A stretch of 64,000 bases of DNA from Delphinapterus leucas (GCF_002288925.2 NW_022098001.1:7035113-7099112), one strand, 5' to 3'; positions 1 through 11,869 are shown, numbered from the stretch's first letter. Notes: generated by a model not told the origin, from the letters alone. Translations and numbers: made by a program.

Positions 1-395
1 ATTTCTGTGAAAAATACCATTGGAATTTTGGTAGGGATTGCATTCACTGTGTACATTGCTTTGAGTAGAATGGACATTTTAACAATATTCTTCCATTCCA
101 CGAGAACGAGATATCGTTCCATTTATTTGTGTCTTTCAATTTATTCTTCAATGTCTTTAAGTTTTCAGTGTGCAAGCCTTTCACACCCTTGGTTAAATTT
201 ATTCCTAGGTATTTTGTTCTTTTCGATGCACTTGTAAATAGGGTTGGGTTTTTTTTTTCATTTTCTGATTGGTGTTTGAAAAGCAATTGATTTCTGTGTA
301 CTGATTTTGTAACTTTACTGAATTCATTTATTATTTCTAATAGTTTTTTGGTGGAATGATGCGGAAAATTGGAATTCAAAAATCCCACTGTTTCT
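1..395 (-). repeat. L1 ORF2 fragment
   Basis: The minus strand encodes degraded L1 ORF2 protein wording (KKLLEIINEFSKV, then KRTKYLGINLTK and WNDISFSWNGRI) with frame damage. It matches the antisense L1 text seen again near 28.5-28.9 kb. It is truncated by the window edge. Confidence 0.8.
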
Positions 396-837
396 TATCA
401 TTTTTCTTGTGATTAGACTGGGTTTATGGGTTTTGAGGAGGCAGGTCACAGAGGTCAAGTGCATTCTCATCATTTTATGTCAAGGGAACAGGCTCTCAAG
501 GCAACTTATCACTGTTTATGTTAACTTTGGTCACGTGACTGAGGTCGTGTTTGTCAGTTTTCCCTGCTGTGAAGTTATTTTTCTCATGTCCATACTGTAC
601 ATCTTATTTAGGAAGAAGTCACTGTGTGGAACCCACACTTCAGAAGAGGGCTAGGGTTACTTCCTCAATGGATGCCTATGTGTCTACATCAATTATTTGG
701 AATTGTTCTGCATAGGACATTCCTATTTAACCCAACTCATAAAAAGTGTTTGTAATTATTTATTTTACTAGTGTGGACACCTGAATAGTTATTTTATACT
801 TGTGGTTATAATTCAACTGTACAGTATTTGGGTGCTT
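396..837 (-). repeat. ancient L1M 3' UTR-like segment
   Basis: This stretch shares its wording and order with 35340-35740, including the 'gtgtttgtcag', 'aagtcactgtgtg...acccaca' and 'attatttggaatt.ttctg' blocks. The longer copy there continues into an L1M 3' region read on the minus strand. The exact subfamily is not assigned. Confidence 0.55.
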
Positions 838-845
838 AGTTCATT

Positions 846-903
846 TTTTTTTTTTTTTTTTTACAGTACTTGGGCCTCTCACTGCCGTGTCTGTTTTGTG
901 AAA
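846..903 (-). repeat. severely truncated CHR-type SINE
   Basis: A poly-T run is followed by only the last 30 or so bases of the CHR tail (acagtacttgggcctctcactgcc). It is flanked by AGTTCATT at 838-845 and 904-911, an 8-bp target-site duplication. It is therefore a 5'-truncated insertion rather than an eroded full copy. Confidence 0.75.
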
Positions 904-1028
904 AGTTCATTTGTATCATTTTTTAAGATTCCACATATAAGTGATATCATATGATATTTGTCTCTCTCCGACTGACTTCACTTAGTATGATAATGTTTAG
1001 GTCCATCCATGTTGCTACAAATGGCATT
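904..1028 (-). repeat. L1 ORF2 / 3' end fragment interrupted by SINEs
   Basis: Antisense L1 wording ('gattccacatataagtgatatcat', 'cacttagtatgataatg', 'ggtccatccatgttgct') parallels 26910-27010. The L1 text resumes after the two SINEs at about 1451 ('ttcttttttatggctgagtaat'). Confidence 0.85.
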
Positions 1029-1244
1029 ATTTCTTTTTTTTTTTTTTTTTTTGCGGTACGCAGGCCTCTCACTGCTGTGGCCTCTCCCGTTGCGGAGCAC
1101 AGGCTCCGGACGCGCGGGCCCAGCGGCCATGGCTCACGGGCCCAGCCGCTCCGCGGCACGTGGGATCCTCCCGGACCGGGGCACGAACCCGTGTCCCCTG
1201 CATCGGCAGGCGGACTCTTAACCACTGCGCCACCAGGGAAGCCC
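1029..1244 (-). repeat. CHR-type SINE, full length
   Basis: This is an antisense CHR copy running from poly-T through the 'gcggtacgcaggcctctcac' tail to the 'ccaccagggaagccc' head. It is GC-rich and little diverged, so fairly young. It lies within an L1 next to a second copy. Confidence 0.95.
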
Positions 1245-1450
1245 CCATTATTATTATTATTTTTTTTTTCGCAGCACGTGGGCCTCTCACCGCCGCGGCC
1301 CCTCTCGCCGCGGAGCACAGGCTCCGGACGCGCAGGCCCAGCGGCCATGGCTCACGGGCCCAGACGCTCCGTGGCACGCGGGATCCTCCCGGACCGGGGC
1401 GCATTGGCAGGCGGACTCCCAACCACTGCGCCACCGGGGAAGCCCCCCAT
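1245..1450 (-). repeat. CHR-type SINE with internal 17-bp deletion
   Basis: This second antisense CHR copy directly abuts the first. Compared with its neighbour it lacks the 'acgaacccgtgtcccct' block (tRNA B-box area) between 'ggaccggggc' and 'gcattggcagg'. The L1 text resumes at about 1451. Confidence 0.93.
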
Positions 1451-1479
1451 TCTTTTTTATGGCTGAGTAATAGAAGGGT

Positions 1480-3290
1480 CATCTTCAAGGGCAAGATAGA
1501 AGTTTGCTGGGGAACTAAGCCCAGAATGAATCCAAGTCATATATCATTGTGAACTGGAGCTCTTCTTTGCCAGTGCGTGGAACTGGCATAACAGAATGCA
1601 GGGGTGTTTGTTATACTCTGGTGAAAAATTGAAGATATACAAAAGGCAAAGTTTAGGGTGTTGGTGTGAGATGCTCACATACTATATAGAACTATATGGA
1701 GAAGACTATTTCCATCTATGGGATCAAATCATTTTAGCAATTGTCTTTTCCTCTCAAACCATGAACGACGGCACTAGTTAAAGCTGTTGCTTGGTGACAT
1801 GCCCACAGGTCCATGTGGCTACTACCAACTTTAAAGGACTTCTTTTTTCTTCCTCCTCTTCAGCTGGTAAGGTTAATGTATATTTAAGTGGAAGCCTTAT
1901 TTAAGCGGAAGCCAAAAGTATCACCTCAAAAATCGTCCCAAACACTCATACCTCATACTATTCTTCACAAATGAGCTGTGTAATTTGTATGACCAATGAT
2001 AGCCATTAAATAGAAAGGGACCTCAGACCTCATTTTGATATTTCTGATGTTTGGAATGCCCTCCAAACATCAAACCAGACAGTCTGATTAATGTCCAACA
2101 CTACAACTTAAATTGACAGATTGTTAAGTATTACAGGTTCTAATTGAATGTAAATATTCAGGATGACTTCCTAGAGCATCCTCAGCTTCTCCTTCATGGG
2201 ACTTAATTATTCCTGTATACCTAGATGATGTTATTGACCCCTTACCCCTATGAGAAGGTCCTTCCTACACTCTAAATTGCCCTCCCCTCTCTAAGAGTAA
2301 TGATGAATTTGCACTGAACCATATACACCTATTTCAGGCTTGTACACAATGGCATTCAGTTTACAGATTGGGAGTGTAGTGGGCATTTGTCATGTTTGCT
2401 TGCTCTGTGTTCATTCAGTTTTTTAAAAAAGCACCTGGTTTTCCTTGGGGAATCACTTGTTCCCCACTCTGAGTGCATGTGGTTTGAGCGGCTGAATCTA
2501 CCTCCCTGCTACCAACAGCCCCTCCTCTCTGCTCCATGGGCCACCATGTAATCCAAACCTTGACAGGCTGTATAATGTACGCCCTAGTCACAGAGATGAC
2601 GCAGGCATGAGTACTTGCCACAGATGGCCCAATAGACTCAGTGTAGGGTTGTGAAGGGAAGCCCGCCTTCCCCAGGGATACTGGAATGTGAGCCTGAAAC
2701 GGCTGATGGCCATTTCACCTCCGAGTGGGAGGAGCCTGTTCAAATGAAATTACACAGAGGAAGCGGAGCCAAAGGACAGAGATGTAGAGAGACCAAGTCC
2801 TGATGTCAGCAGTGGAGTCACTGGAGACCCTGACAATTTTGCTGTGGACTTTTGGTCATGTGTAGTAATAACTGAACCTTTTTTTAGGTAATTCAATTCA
2901 AGTTGTGCTCACTGAATCAATGAACAGATGAATGAATGAATGAACCTGGCCACACACCACAAAAACCAAGAGTACCTGCTCCCATCCCAATCAGTTTCTA
3001 TGCCATGATCTTGTAGAACATTCTGCTACTGAACCACAGTACACCGTTCCCACGTTGTAGCAGTCACTGTCAGTTGCCCACCCATCCACCGCCCCTCCTG
3101 CCCCCCTCCCTCCCATTCCTTGTTAACAGGACAGTCAGGTTTGAGCCTGCAGGAATAACTCATAATTGTCATAATCGATCTCCAGTATGTCTCAACAGAC
3201 CATGTGTTAGAAGACTTCTAGGATCTCTGGTCCCCAGTCATTAAATGACAATAGCCATTGTTGATAACTAAAAATGCCCTCCCCTCCCCC
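1480..3290. other. intergenic, no recognised feature
   Basis: AT-rich, non-coding sequence with only a short (ATGA)n run near 2928-2944. The open frames are short and resemble no protein I know. Confidence 0.6.
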
Positions 3291-3519
3291 ACACTCCCCT
3301 ACATTTTCAAACTCCTGTCACTCCTTTTTGCCAAATATTCACTTTCCCAAATTCTCTTGCAGTCAGTGGTGACCACATGACCTGGCTAATAAGAAGTAAG
3401 GGGAGTAAAGTTCAACTAATAAAAAAATAAAATTCTGCCTTGTCCTGTTCTCTTTCTGCATTGAATAAAATGGTGTGGGATGTGATGTTTGCAGTGCAGC
3501 AGCCATATTTAGACCCTGA

Positions 3520-3965
3520 GTGTATTCGCTTTCTAGGGCTGCTGTAACAACTTACCAGAAACACAGTGACTTAAAACAACAGAAATTAATTTTCTCACTG
3601 TTCAGAGGCCAGAAGTCTTAAATCAAGTCCACAGGGTTGGTGCCTCCTAGAGGCTCTAAGGTAGAATCCATTGCATGCCGCTCTCTTAGCTTCTGCTGGT
3701 TGTTGGCAATGCTTGGAGTTCTTTGGCTTGTAGGCACTTCACTCTAGTATCTGCCTCTATCGTCACAGCACCCTTGTCTGTGTTTCTCCTCCCCTTCTAA
3801 GGACACTTGTCATTGGATTTAGGGCCTATCCTAATCCAGGATGACCTTATCTAGAGATCCTTAACTTAATTGTATCTGCAAAGACTCTTTATCCAAATAA
3901 AGTCACCTTCATACGTTCTGAGTGGACATACCTTTTGGGAGAGCACCATTTCACCTATCACAATG
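3520..3965 (-). repeat. MaLR (MLT1/MST-type) LTR
   Basis: Antisense MaLR wording: 'gctttctagggctgctgtaa', 'cttaaaacaacagaaatt', 'ggacacttgtcattggattt' and 'ccaaataaagtcacctt'. Reversed, this is the standard MLT1/MST LTR order ending in the 'taagccac..cagtctgtggta' region. It is old and diverged. Confidence 0.8.
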
Positions 3966-4138
3966 AGGTAAGCCATCTAGGATAGAAAGTCAACATGTGA
4001 GAATGCCAGAGAAGAAAGTTAGAAAGATTGGGGTTCGTGATGCTATCATCCACTCTGATGGTTTTTGAGCCGCTCGTACAAGCCTGGAATTTCTCACCTC
4101 AATTAATCAAGACATTTTGGAATAAGAGCTAACAATTC

Positions 4139-4356
4139 GGGGCTTCCCTGGTGGTGCAGTGGTTGAGGGTCCGCCTGCCGATGCAGGGGACATGGGTTCG
4201 TGCCCCGGTCTGGGAGGATCCCACATGCCGCGGAGCGGCTGGGCCTATGAGCCATGGCCACTGAGCCTGCGCGTCTGGAGCCTGTGCTCTGCAACGGGAG
4301 AGGCCACAGCAGTGAGAGCCCCGCATACCAAAAAAAAAAAAAAAAAAAAAAAAAAG
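4139..4356 (+). repeat. CHR-type SINE, full length, with TSD
   Basis: A sense copy ends in about 30 A residues. It is flanked by the 13-bp duplication GAGCTAACAATTC at 4126-4138 and 4357-4369. The perfect duplication and long tail point to a fairly recent insertion. Confidence 0.97.
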
Positions 4357-4379
4357 GAGCTAACAATTCTTCCTCAGAC

Positions 4380-5580
4380 ACATATACTCGAGATTTCCCT
4401 GCAGTTCATTTGCTGCTTTTACTTAACAATCAATTTAGTGGAACCTGGCAAATCCAGCAATAAGACAGGGAAAGTCAATTTAATGTTAATGATCACTTTT
4501 TGTGGACTAGAGAGGATATAAGAAACAGGAAAAATGAGGGCACTGTATCATTGTGTTGCCTTGTTTCGACTGGAAATGCTTAATTTCAATTATTCATGGT
4601 AGAATTTTATAGGAAAGCGGCTAATATGCCCTGGGAAGCTGCATTAAGGGAAAACACAGGGAGCCAAATGGCAGCCTGTGAGCTCACAGTCCTCCACACA
4701 AAACCCCTCCCAGGGGTGAGATACAGAAAACGGGAAGGAAGAATTGAGTCCTTCTTGCAGTCAGGTAGCTAGCATTTTCTGTGTTAATCCTTTTAAAATT
4801 AGCCAAGTAGCACATATATTCTCTTTGTCTTTTTAATTTCTTTATATATGTCTTAAAATATGTAGAATTTTCTCCAGATGCATAAATGAGTTCGTATGTG
4901 GTTCCTCTTTGTTTTTCTTTTCCTTTTATTATTAGCACCCCCTTCCCTCTCTTGTCTTCCCTTTACCACCAGGTTTCTACCCCCGACCTACTTGCTCCCA
5001 GAGCCCATGATTACAACCTGGTATGTGTCCTTATCTTTCTCCGTCTACACACATACTGGGTGAAGCCATAGCCAGGCCTGTGCACTGAAAGCTCCTAAGT
5101 GGATATAAATGGTGAAGGCCGAGATCCTGCAAATGCAGGAAGTCACACAACCTGAGATTCAGGCACCAGAAAGGGGATCTCCCTCAGTGTGGACCAGCAA
5201 GCTTCAGCTCCCAGGCCCTGGGCAGTGAGCCTGGCAGACAGGGCTTGTGGAGGAGCAGGATCGCTGACTGATGTGTGTGTGGCATAAGCAGACACTGGCA
5301 GGCCTGTATGGGGGTAGAAAGCAGAAGCCCAGGAAGGCATCCTCCTCACCTGGCTAGAGCCCTCCGCAGGAAGAAAAGAAGGTGACCACAGAGAACTGCC
5401 CTCTTTCAGATGTTCCCTTTGTCTGGGCTGTTCTCATATACTTTTTAGGCTCAATGGAGCTTGTGAGTAGGACTAACAGTATTCGAGGGTTTCATTCTGC
5501 CATCTTTGAACCCAGGTCAGGTCTTCTCAGATTCAGGCATAAGGCCTAAATCAAGAGTATTTTTAAAATTAGCTTATATA
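4380..5580. other. intergenic, no recognised feature
   Basis: No coding frame, RNA gene or repeat that I can name was found here. The open frames are short and unsupported. Confidence 0.5.
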
Positions 5581-5584
5581 TTGA

Positions 5585-5888
5585 AAACTGGGTTAGAATA
5601 TAATATGCGCTCTTCTGTATCTTCCCTTTTCTCGCTTAAGCAATTCCCTCCGATGCAACTGGCATGGCGCCCGTGCATCCTTCTGCTATTGCATAATATT
5701 CCATGGTGTGTGTATTCCATTCCTGTTCATGAGCATCCTCGGCATTTCCAGTTTTTCTTTTTTCTTTCTCTTCTTTTTTCTTTTTTAAATGGTTATGAAA
5801 ATTTCTACAATAAACATTCTTGTACATCTGCCCTGAGGCACAAATGCTTTTATTGCCATGGAATGGATTCCCAAGAATGAAATTACTG
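5585..5888 (-). repeat. old L1 fragment (left part of a split copy)
   Basis: Antisense L1 text ('attgcataatattccatggt', 'ggttatgaaaatttctacaa') continues after 6211 with 'attactgggtcaaaatgta'. A younger L1 3' end has split it. Confidence 0.75.
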
Positions 5889-6210
5889 CAACATGGTTGA
5901 ACCTTGAAAACATCATGCTAAGTGAAAGAAGCCAGTCACGAAGGACCACATGTTGTACGATTCCATTTACATGAAATGTTCGAAATAGGCAAATCCAAGG
6001 AGACAGAAAATAGATTGTTGGTGGTTGGCTAGGGCCGGGTGGGAAGAGTGGTTGTAGGGAATTGGAGTGATTGCTAGTGAATGCAGGGCGGGCGGGGGTT
6101 CTTTTTGGAGTGATGAAAATGTTCTAAAATTGGTTGTGGTGATGCTTGCACAACTCTGGATATACTAAAAACCATGGCATGTGAATTATATCTCAGTAGA
6201 GTTATAGGAA
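5889..6210 (+). mobile_element. 5'-truncated L1 3' end inserted in an older L1, with TSD
   Basis: Sense L1 tail wording ('catgctaagtgaaagaagcc', 'acgattccatttacatgaaat', 'gtgaattatatctcagtaga') is flanked by AAGAATGAAATTACTG (5873-5888) and AAGAATGAGATTACTG (6211-6226). This 16-bp target-site duplication has one mismatch and lies inside an antisense L1. Confidence 0.85.
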
Positions 6211-6745
6211 AAGAATGAGATTACTGGGTCAAAATGTATATGTGTTTTTATTGTAATAGATGCCACCAGGCTACTTTCCAAAAAAGGCAATATAGCTCTT
6301 CCCATTTCTGCCAGCCCTGAATGAGAACACCCTTTCCCCATATCCCCACCAGCAATAGATTTTACACTTTTTTCCAGTTTCACCAATCTTGATATATAAA
6401 GTGATATCTCATTTTTACTTTAATTTGTATCTCCTGGCTACATTCTCATTATAAAAGTTTCAGTAATACTTCAGCATGCAAAGTGAAAAGTACAAGACCC
6501 CTTTCACCTCTCACATCTCCCCTGAAGTAACCCTCCTCAACAGTTAGTTGGGTTTCCAGGCGACTTTGAGTTGCTTTTGGTGCATTTATAAACTAATTCA
6601 CATAGACATATCATTTTATAATTGATAAATTGAATCACACTCTAATGCTATTCTATGACAATTTTTTCATATAGCAGTATGTCTTAGAGACCTTTCCAAA
6701 TTAGGATATATAGCTCTAGCTTACTCTCTCTAGTGGCTAAATGAG
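6211..6745 (-). repeat. old L1 fragment (right part) and adjoining L1/HAL1-like text
   Basis: To about 6450 this is the continuation of the split antisense L1 ('agcaatagattttaca', 'aagtgatatctcattttt'). From there to about 6745, diverged text resembles another antisense L1/HAL1-like tail ('cagtatgtcttagagacctttcc'). Confidence 0.6.
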
Positions 6746-6974
6746 ATAGCATGGTGTGGAGAGTCCTAAAGGGTTGCTCCCTTATCCTACCTTATATCCC
6801 CAAACCTAGACATAACTGAGCTATTGAATTTATCAACTCTTAATTCTGCCGACCTCTTGACTTCTTATGCTATAGCACTTATTGCTTAAACCACTTTGAG
6901 TGAATTATTCTGTTACTTGGGGCCGAAAGCACCCTATCAAATAGCTCTATATTTCCCACCTGCCTCCCACCCAC

Positions 6975-7095
6975 CCCCACCTCAATTCTAAATTCCGTGA
7001 GAGCAAAAACTGTGTTGTTCAAGTTCATCAGTTCTTGGCACAGTGCCTGGCACATAGGAGTTGCTCAACAAATATTTGCTGAATGGTGAACAAAT
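6975..7095 (+). repeat. L2/MIR-type 3' end
   Basis: The 'ccgtgagagcaaaaactgtg..ttggcacagtgcctggcaca..gagttgctcaacaaatatttgctgaatg' pattern is the conserved L2/MIR 3' tail. Confidence 0.7.
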
Positions 7096-7199
7096 AAGGC
7101 ACTTTGAAATTGAAACTAAGGAAACAGCTGATTTGGGTTTGAGTATTGGGAAAGGCATCATCATCATCAACACCAGAGATGGATCCTGAAGGACAGGTG

Positions 7200-7545
7200 A
7201 GAGTCCATTTAGTAGGAAGTGGCATTTCAGTGCAGAAGGGAAAGTCTGAGCAAACCCTAGAGCTGTGAGAGTGGATGGCACAGCTCTGGCACCAGGAAGT
7301 AGGCTTATGTAAGTTGAAGAAATGGAAAAAGCGGGAGATGAGTTTGGGAATGTTGGCTCAGATGCCAGGGCCTATAGGAATGCCCTTCTAAAGAATTTGG
7401 ATCTTCTTCTTCAATGGTTGGAAGTCATTGCAAAGTTCTGGGCAAGAAAATGGTGTGTCTGGATCAGCAATTCAGAAAGATCCATCTGGAAGCTACTTGG
7501 AGGATGGATTGGAGGTTGGCAAGCCTGGAGACAGGAAGACCAATT
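7200..7545 (+). repeat. probable old interspersed repeat, family not assigned
   Basis: Wording such as 'tggatggattggaggttggcaagcctggagacaggaagacca' recurs in looser form near 10400-10500. It is typical of an ancient mammalian repeat. I cannot name the family. Confidence 0.35.
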
Positions 7546-7985
7546 AGGAGATATATTTACCAGGTCCTTTTGTTGCAATTAGCAAAAACCCAGTTCACTT
7601 GGCTAAAGTGGAATGGATTGTCTCACTGACCACAGGAAAGGCAGAGGTATTGTTGGGCTTTAGGAACACCTAGAACCTGGGTCTAGATCACTGCCAGGGC
7701 TCCCCAGCTTTGGGGCCAACTCTGATCTTCTCTGTGTATTGCCTTCAGTCTCTCAGGCTGACTCACTCTACATGACACATGGCTGCTCTCAGGTCCTGGG
7801 CCTCAGATCTCACACTCTCACTAGTACCAGAGAATGACTGCTTCTGTCCCAAGATCAAGTAACCAGGGAAGGAATGGCTCTTGCTGGCCAAGCTTGGGTC
7901 AGGTGTTCATCCCTGGTCCAATCAAAAGAAGCCAAGATAACAATATCTCAAGGCAATGGCAGTTTCCCTTCATGATACATGGTCA

Positions 7986-8105
7986 GGGACTTCCCTGGTG
8001 GTCCAGTGGTTAAGACTCCCGCTTCCACTGCAGGGAGCATGGGTTTGATCCCTGGTTGGGGAACTAAGATCCTACATGGCGTGACCCCCTCAGAAAAAAA
8101 TAAAA
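7986..8105 (+). repeat. short CHR-1-like SINE with TSD
   Basis: A roughly 120-bp sense SINE starts 'gggacttccctggtggtcca' and has an A-rich end. It is flanked by GATACATGGTCA (7974-7985) and GATACATTGTCA (8106-8117). It is more diverged than the GC-rich CHR copies, so likely older. Confidence 0.9.
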
Positions 8106-8117
8106 GATACATTGTCA

Positions 8118-10845
8118 GAGATGGGTAAGGAGAATTTCCCAGAAGAAGAGGAGCAGCTCTGGAGTCAGAAAAATAGTTGTTTATTACTATAACTATAATC
8201 TATTGTTATAGTGCAGGCAAAATGTGAGGAGCACCCAAACTAAGGAGCTCTGGGAGGGAGAAGAAAAGACAAATCCAGGAGACTTTTAAAATCCTCAGTT
8301 GCGGGCCTGTCCGTTCCTGGATCTAGGAGCCAGCTGTCTCATCGGTAACAGAAAGCTGGAGTCTCCTCTGGGCCTGCATCCCTGGTTTACTTTGTGCATC
8401 TTGGAGACTGGAGACCTCTTCTTCAGCTTTGCAGCCACTCTTCTTCCACTAGAGCCCAAGAAAGCGCAGAAAGCCCTGAGACGTAAAAAGGTGAGCTGCT
8501 TTCCCACGAGTCATTGCAAACTCAGCTAGGAAAATGGTGACTCAAAATAGAGTTTAAGGTAATTCAATAGTTTTATGCTTCAGAAAAATAAAGTTACAGT
8601 TCTTGAAACTTTAAGGACTGAGATTTGTTCCCACAACATTTGTGACACCAGAACCTGATACCAAATAGATGCTGATCAATTATTTGTTGAGTGATTGAGA
8701 AAAGAGTCCAGATGGGACCCCAAGGGGATATCAGTCAAGGAGAACCTAAAGGAACAAGAGCCCAGAATACAAGCTCCACTTGTTCTAGGTTCTGCGCTGA
8801 GATCCGTTCTGACCCCACCCTCATTCAGCCTCTTCTTCCTGGCTGCTGCTGTGTGTATGGGAGGGTCGGGGGATGGATGGGGGAGGTGGGATGGTGTTAA
8901 AGAAAGCATAAAGTTCTTTAGGATTCCACCGGAGGGGACAAGTCTGGAATCTAGGCACCCAAAGGAGTCCTGGGCTTTAGTGATCAGCTTTTAAATAGGT
9001 TTCTCTTTTCTACCCGTGCATTCTTCCACTCCCCCACCTCCCACATAGAGTCCCCATGGCCTGGGACACTTGGCTGCGCTCCTCTTAGAGCTGCAGGTAT
9101 CATCTGCTGCCCGGAAGCATGTTCCAAATGGCAGAGGCTTGAAGTTTCACTTTAGCCAAAGATCAGTTTCTTGACCTGGGCAGGAGGAGAAAGCCCCTGT
9201 GTCCACAGTGCTGCTCTCCTGCCATGGCAGCCTCCCAAAGAAAAACTTTAGTGGAAACTTTCCACCTGGTCCTGACATTGGCAGGAAAGAAGGCTGGGGG
9301 AATAGAGATGATCGTGTCCCTCTTTGATGACAGGCTCTGAGAAGCCCTGGCGGGCTGCCTGGGGCTGGAGTGAGAGGGGCGCTTAGCCAAGCTGGCGCGC
9401 AGGGACTGCTATCCGCACAGTGTCTGTTAGCAGGAGCGCGTCTGCTATGACCTCAGCAGTTGCACCCAAGGTTGGGAAGCCCCAGGAGGGGTGGGAGCCA
9501 GTGCACTTGCCAGCCCCAAGCCTGGGTCAGGAGAGGCTCCACTGAGAGACAAAAGGCCCCAGGCAGCTTAGGTGGAAGTGGGGTGAGCTGCCAGAGAAAC
9601 GTTACCCCACCTGGAAGATCCCCTGAGGGCTCTTAGTGGGTCAGACCTTTGGGTTATTTGTAACCCTGGATCGGGTTACAGACAGCATTTATCCCCCAGT
9701 CTGAACAACCCTGGAGGGCAGACAGCTGTGCAGGTGGACTGGTGGGAAAGGGTGGAGCAGCTGCTGCCCAGGTCAGGCTGACACACGGAGAGCCGCCAGC
9801 GATTCTGGCTAGAGTGCAGTCACCACCAGCTCGAACCTCAGAAATGACCAGCCCCCTCCACGGGGCCCCCTTCCCCCTCAGGAAGTGTCGCACTTTAATA
9901 AGAACAGCATCAGAGGATTAGATTGCTGTAACACGAAGGAGCAGACATCCCCAGACCTGCAGTGTAGGGCAGGGGGTGAACCAGGGCCAGGTCAAAGGTC
10001 CTCCCTCGAGGTGGCATCTGGGCACATCTAGGCAGACTGGGTCAGGGACCGAAAGAGAGTTTATAAGCAAAGGGCTGCAAAAGCAGAGAAGTGTGGGTGT
10101 ATGGAATGAGGGTGGAGTGCGTGCTGGGACTTGTGGCTAGGAGACACAAGGAGGTGGCATTGACAGCTGGACCCTGGAGGATGGGTTGGATTTGCCAGGT
10201 GGATTGGGAAGAAGAACTGCAGAAGAAACAGCCTGAGCCAGAAATAGGAGGGATCTGGGCACTTTGGGGGATGGTGAGACGTTCCTGTACCCAGTGTTTG
10301 AGAGAGTCCTGGAGAAAATGCTGGAAGGGTAAATTGTCACTTCCTGTCAAGGAATTTAAGCCAAAGGCAAACAGAGTCAAAGGGTTTTGAACAGGGAGTA
10401 ATGTGACCTGAGTTGTACTTTTAAAACGTTTCTGGGATGGCTGTGGGTCAGGCTGGGTTGGAAGGGAAGAGCTGGATGCAGAGAGACCAGGAAGGAGGCT
10501 AGCAAGTGAAGAATAGCCAAACCCAAAGTTTTTGTAAGCAGAAAGGTAATTCGCTAGCTCACCAAACTGAAAAGGCCAGGAGGAAGTCTGGCTTCAGGCA
10601 CTGTTTGATCAGGGGCTCCCATTTTGTCACTGGGACTCAGTTTCTCTCTTTCTTGCCCTCAGTTCTATGACATTCTCAAAGGATCTTCTCCCCCTGGTCA
10701 CGAGGTGGCTGCATTGCTCCTCACAAACACCCCACTTCAAGCACAGGGGAGAAGAACAAGTCTCTTTCTGAGAAACTCCAGCAATTGCATTGTGTTGGCT
10801 CTTATTTGGTCACGCGTTCATCCCTGAACCGATGTATAGGTCAGA
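8118..10845. other. intergenic, mostly unique sequence
   Basis: No exon or RNA gene is recognisable. A diverged repeat-like tract lies near 10390-10500. The open frames (up to about 110 codons) overlap on both strands and match nothing I know. Confidence 0.5.
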
Positions 10846-10847
10846 GG

Positions 10848-11035
10848 AAAGCAAAGGTCTTTAGCTGTGTGCCTTCGCCAAGTCACTTGACCTCTGTGTC
10901 CTAGTTTTCTCATTTATAAAATGGGAAAAATAATAGTACTTATCTGATAGAATTGTTAGGAGGCTTACATGAATTAACATTTATAAAGTGCTTAGAACAG
11001 GGCCTAGCTCAGGGTATGCACCATATAAATATTTG
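10848..11035 (+). repeat. MIR SINE
   Basis: MIR core order is preserved: 'gccaagtcacttgacctctgtg', 'ttctcatttataaaatggg', 'gaattgttaggaggcttacatgaa', 'gtgcttagaacagggcctag', 'aaatatttgttgaa'. Confidence 0.9.
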
Positions 11036-11285
11036 TTGAACAGGTATATTGACCAGGCCTGAGTCGCAAGTCCCCTGTGGCCACTCCCTTAGACCACAGT
11101 GACTGTGTGTGGGAGGAATGGCAGGTGTGGGACAAAGGGGAAGTGGACCCAAGGCAGGCAAGAGGCCCATGTTCTGTAAAGGGCTGGAAAAACAGGAATG
11201 GCAGGACACATGGATGGATGAAGTGGAAGGATAGATTAGGGAAGAGGGTAGGTTATTATGATCAGAAAGGGGGTGGAGGCCTTAA

Positions 11286-11869
11286 TGTTACCCGAAACTG
11301 GGTTCGCCTCTTGGTGGGTGTTGAGCCAATAGACAACCAAGCCAGAGATCAGGAGAAGGAAGGATTTATTACTTGCGGCAAGTAAGGAGCACACTGGGGA
11401 TGTTTCCCAAAGCAGAGTCTCCTCAACAGCAAACTTGGGGAAGTTTTAAGCTAAGGGCACACAGTCATGAAGGGGCTTGAGCAGAGGAGAATTAAGCATA
11501 GAATTGGGGCAAAGGTCCACAGAGTCCAAGCTTTAGTTGACTGAAGTCAGGAGGGTCAACATCATCATTCCATCCCCCTCCTGGGTGGAGGCCTTAGTTC
11601 CTGCAGAACTCAGAGATATATTGTTATGTGTATCCCTTGAGGGTGAACTAGGGCCCTGCTTTATCACTGCACCGCTGTTTGACTGCCTTTTTTCTGTGCC
11701 TGCATTCCTTTGTTCCTTTGAAATCATTAATTTCTGAGACCTGTTCAAGGGCAAGCATTGCGGCCAGGCTTAGATCACAAAATGGCTTAGGCCAAAATGG
11801 GTTCTCTCGTGTCAAGAAAGCCATTCTTGGTTCTCTTTCTCCGGGGACCCCCTAACCTATCTGCTTACA
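11286..11869 (-). mobile_element. solo ERV LTR with 4-bp TSD
   Basis: The 584-bp element is bounded by TG..CA (TGTTACCCG at one end, TGCTTACA at the other). A TTAA direct repeat flanks it at 11282-11285 and 11870-11873. Read on the minus strand it has a poly(A) signal AATAAA (11370-11365) in the expected place and a 'ggcttggttgtctattgg' R/U5-like stretch. No internal viral sequence lies alongside, so it is a solo LTR. A 4-bp duplication fits a class I (gammaretrovirus-like) ERV. The family is not named. Confidence 0.8.

Noticed and set aside
951..1552. Overlapping open frames of 100-170 codons on both strands
   Set aside because: They run through two GC-rich CHR-type SINEs. The same translations recur at every SINE copy, so they are repeat artefacts.
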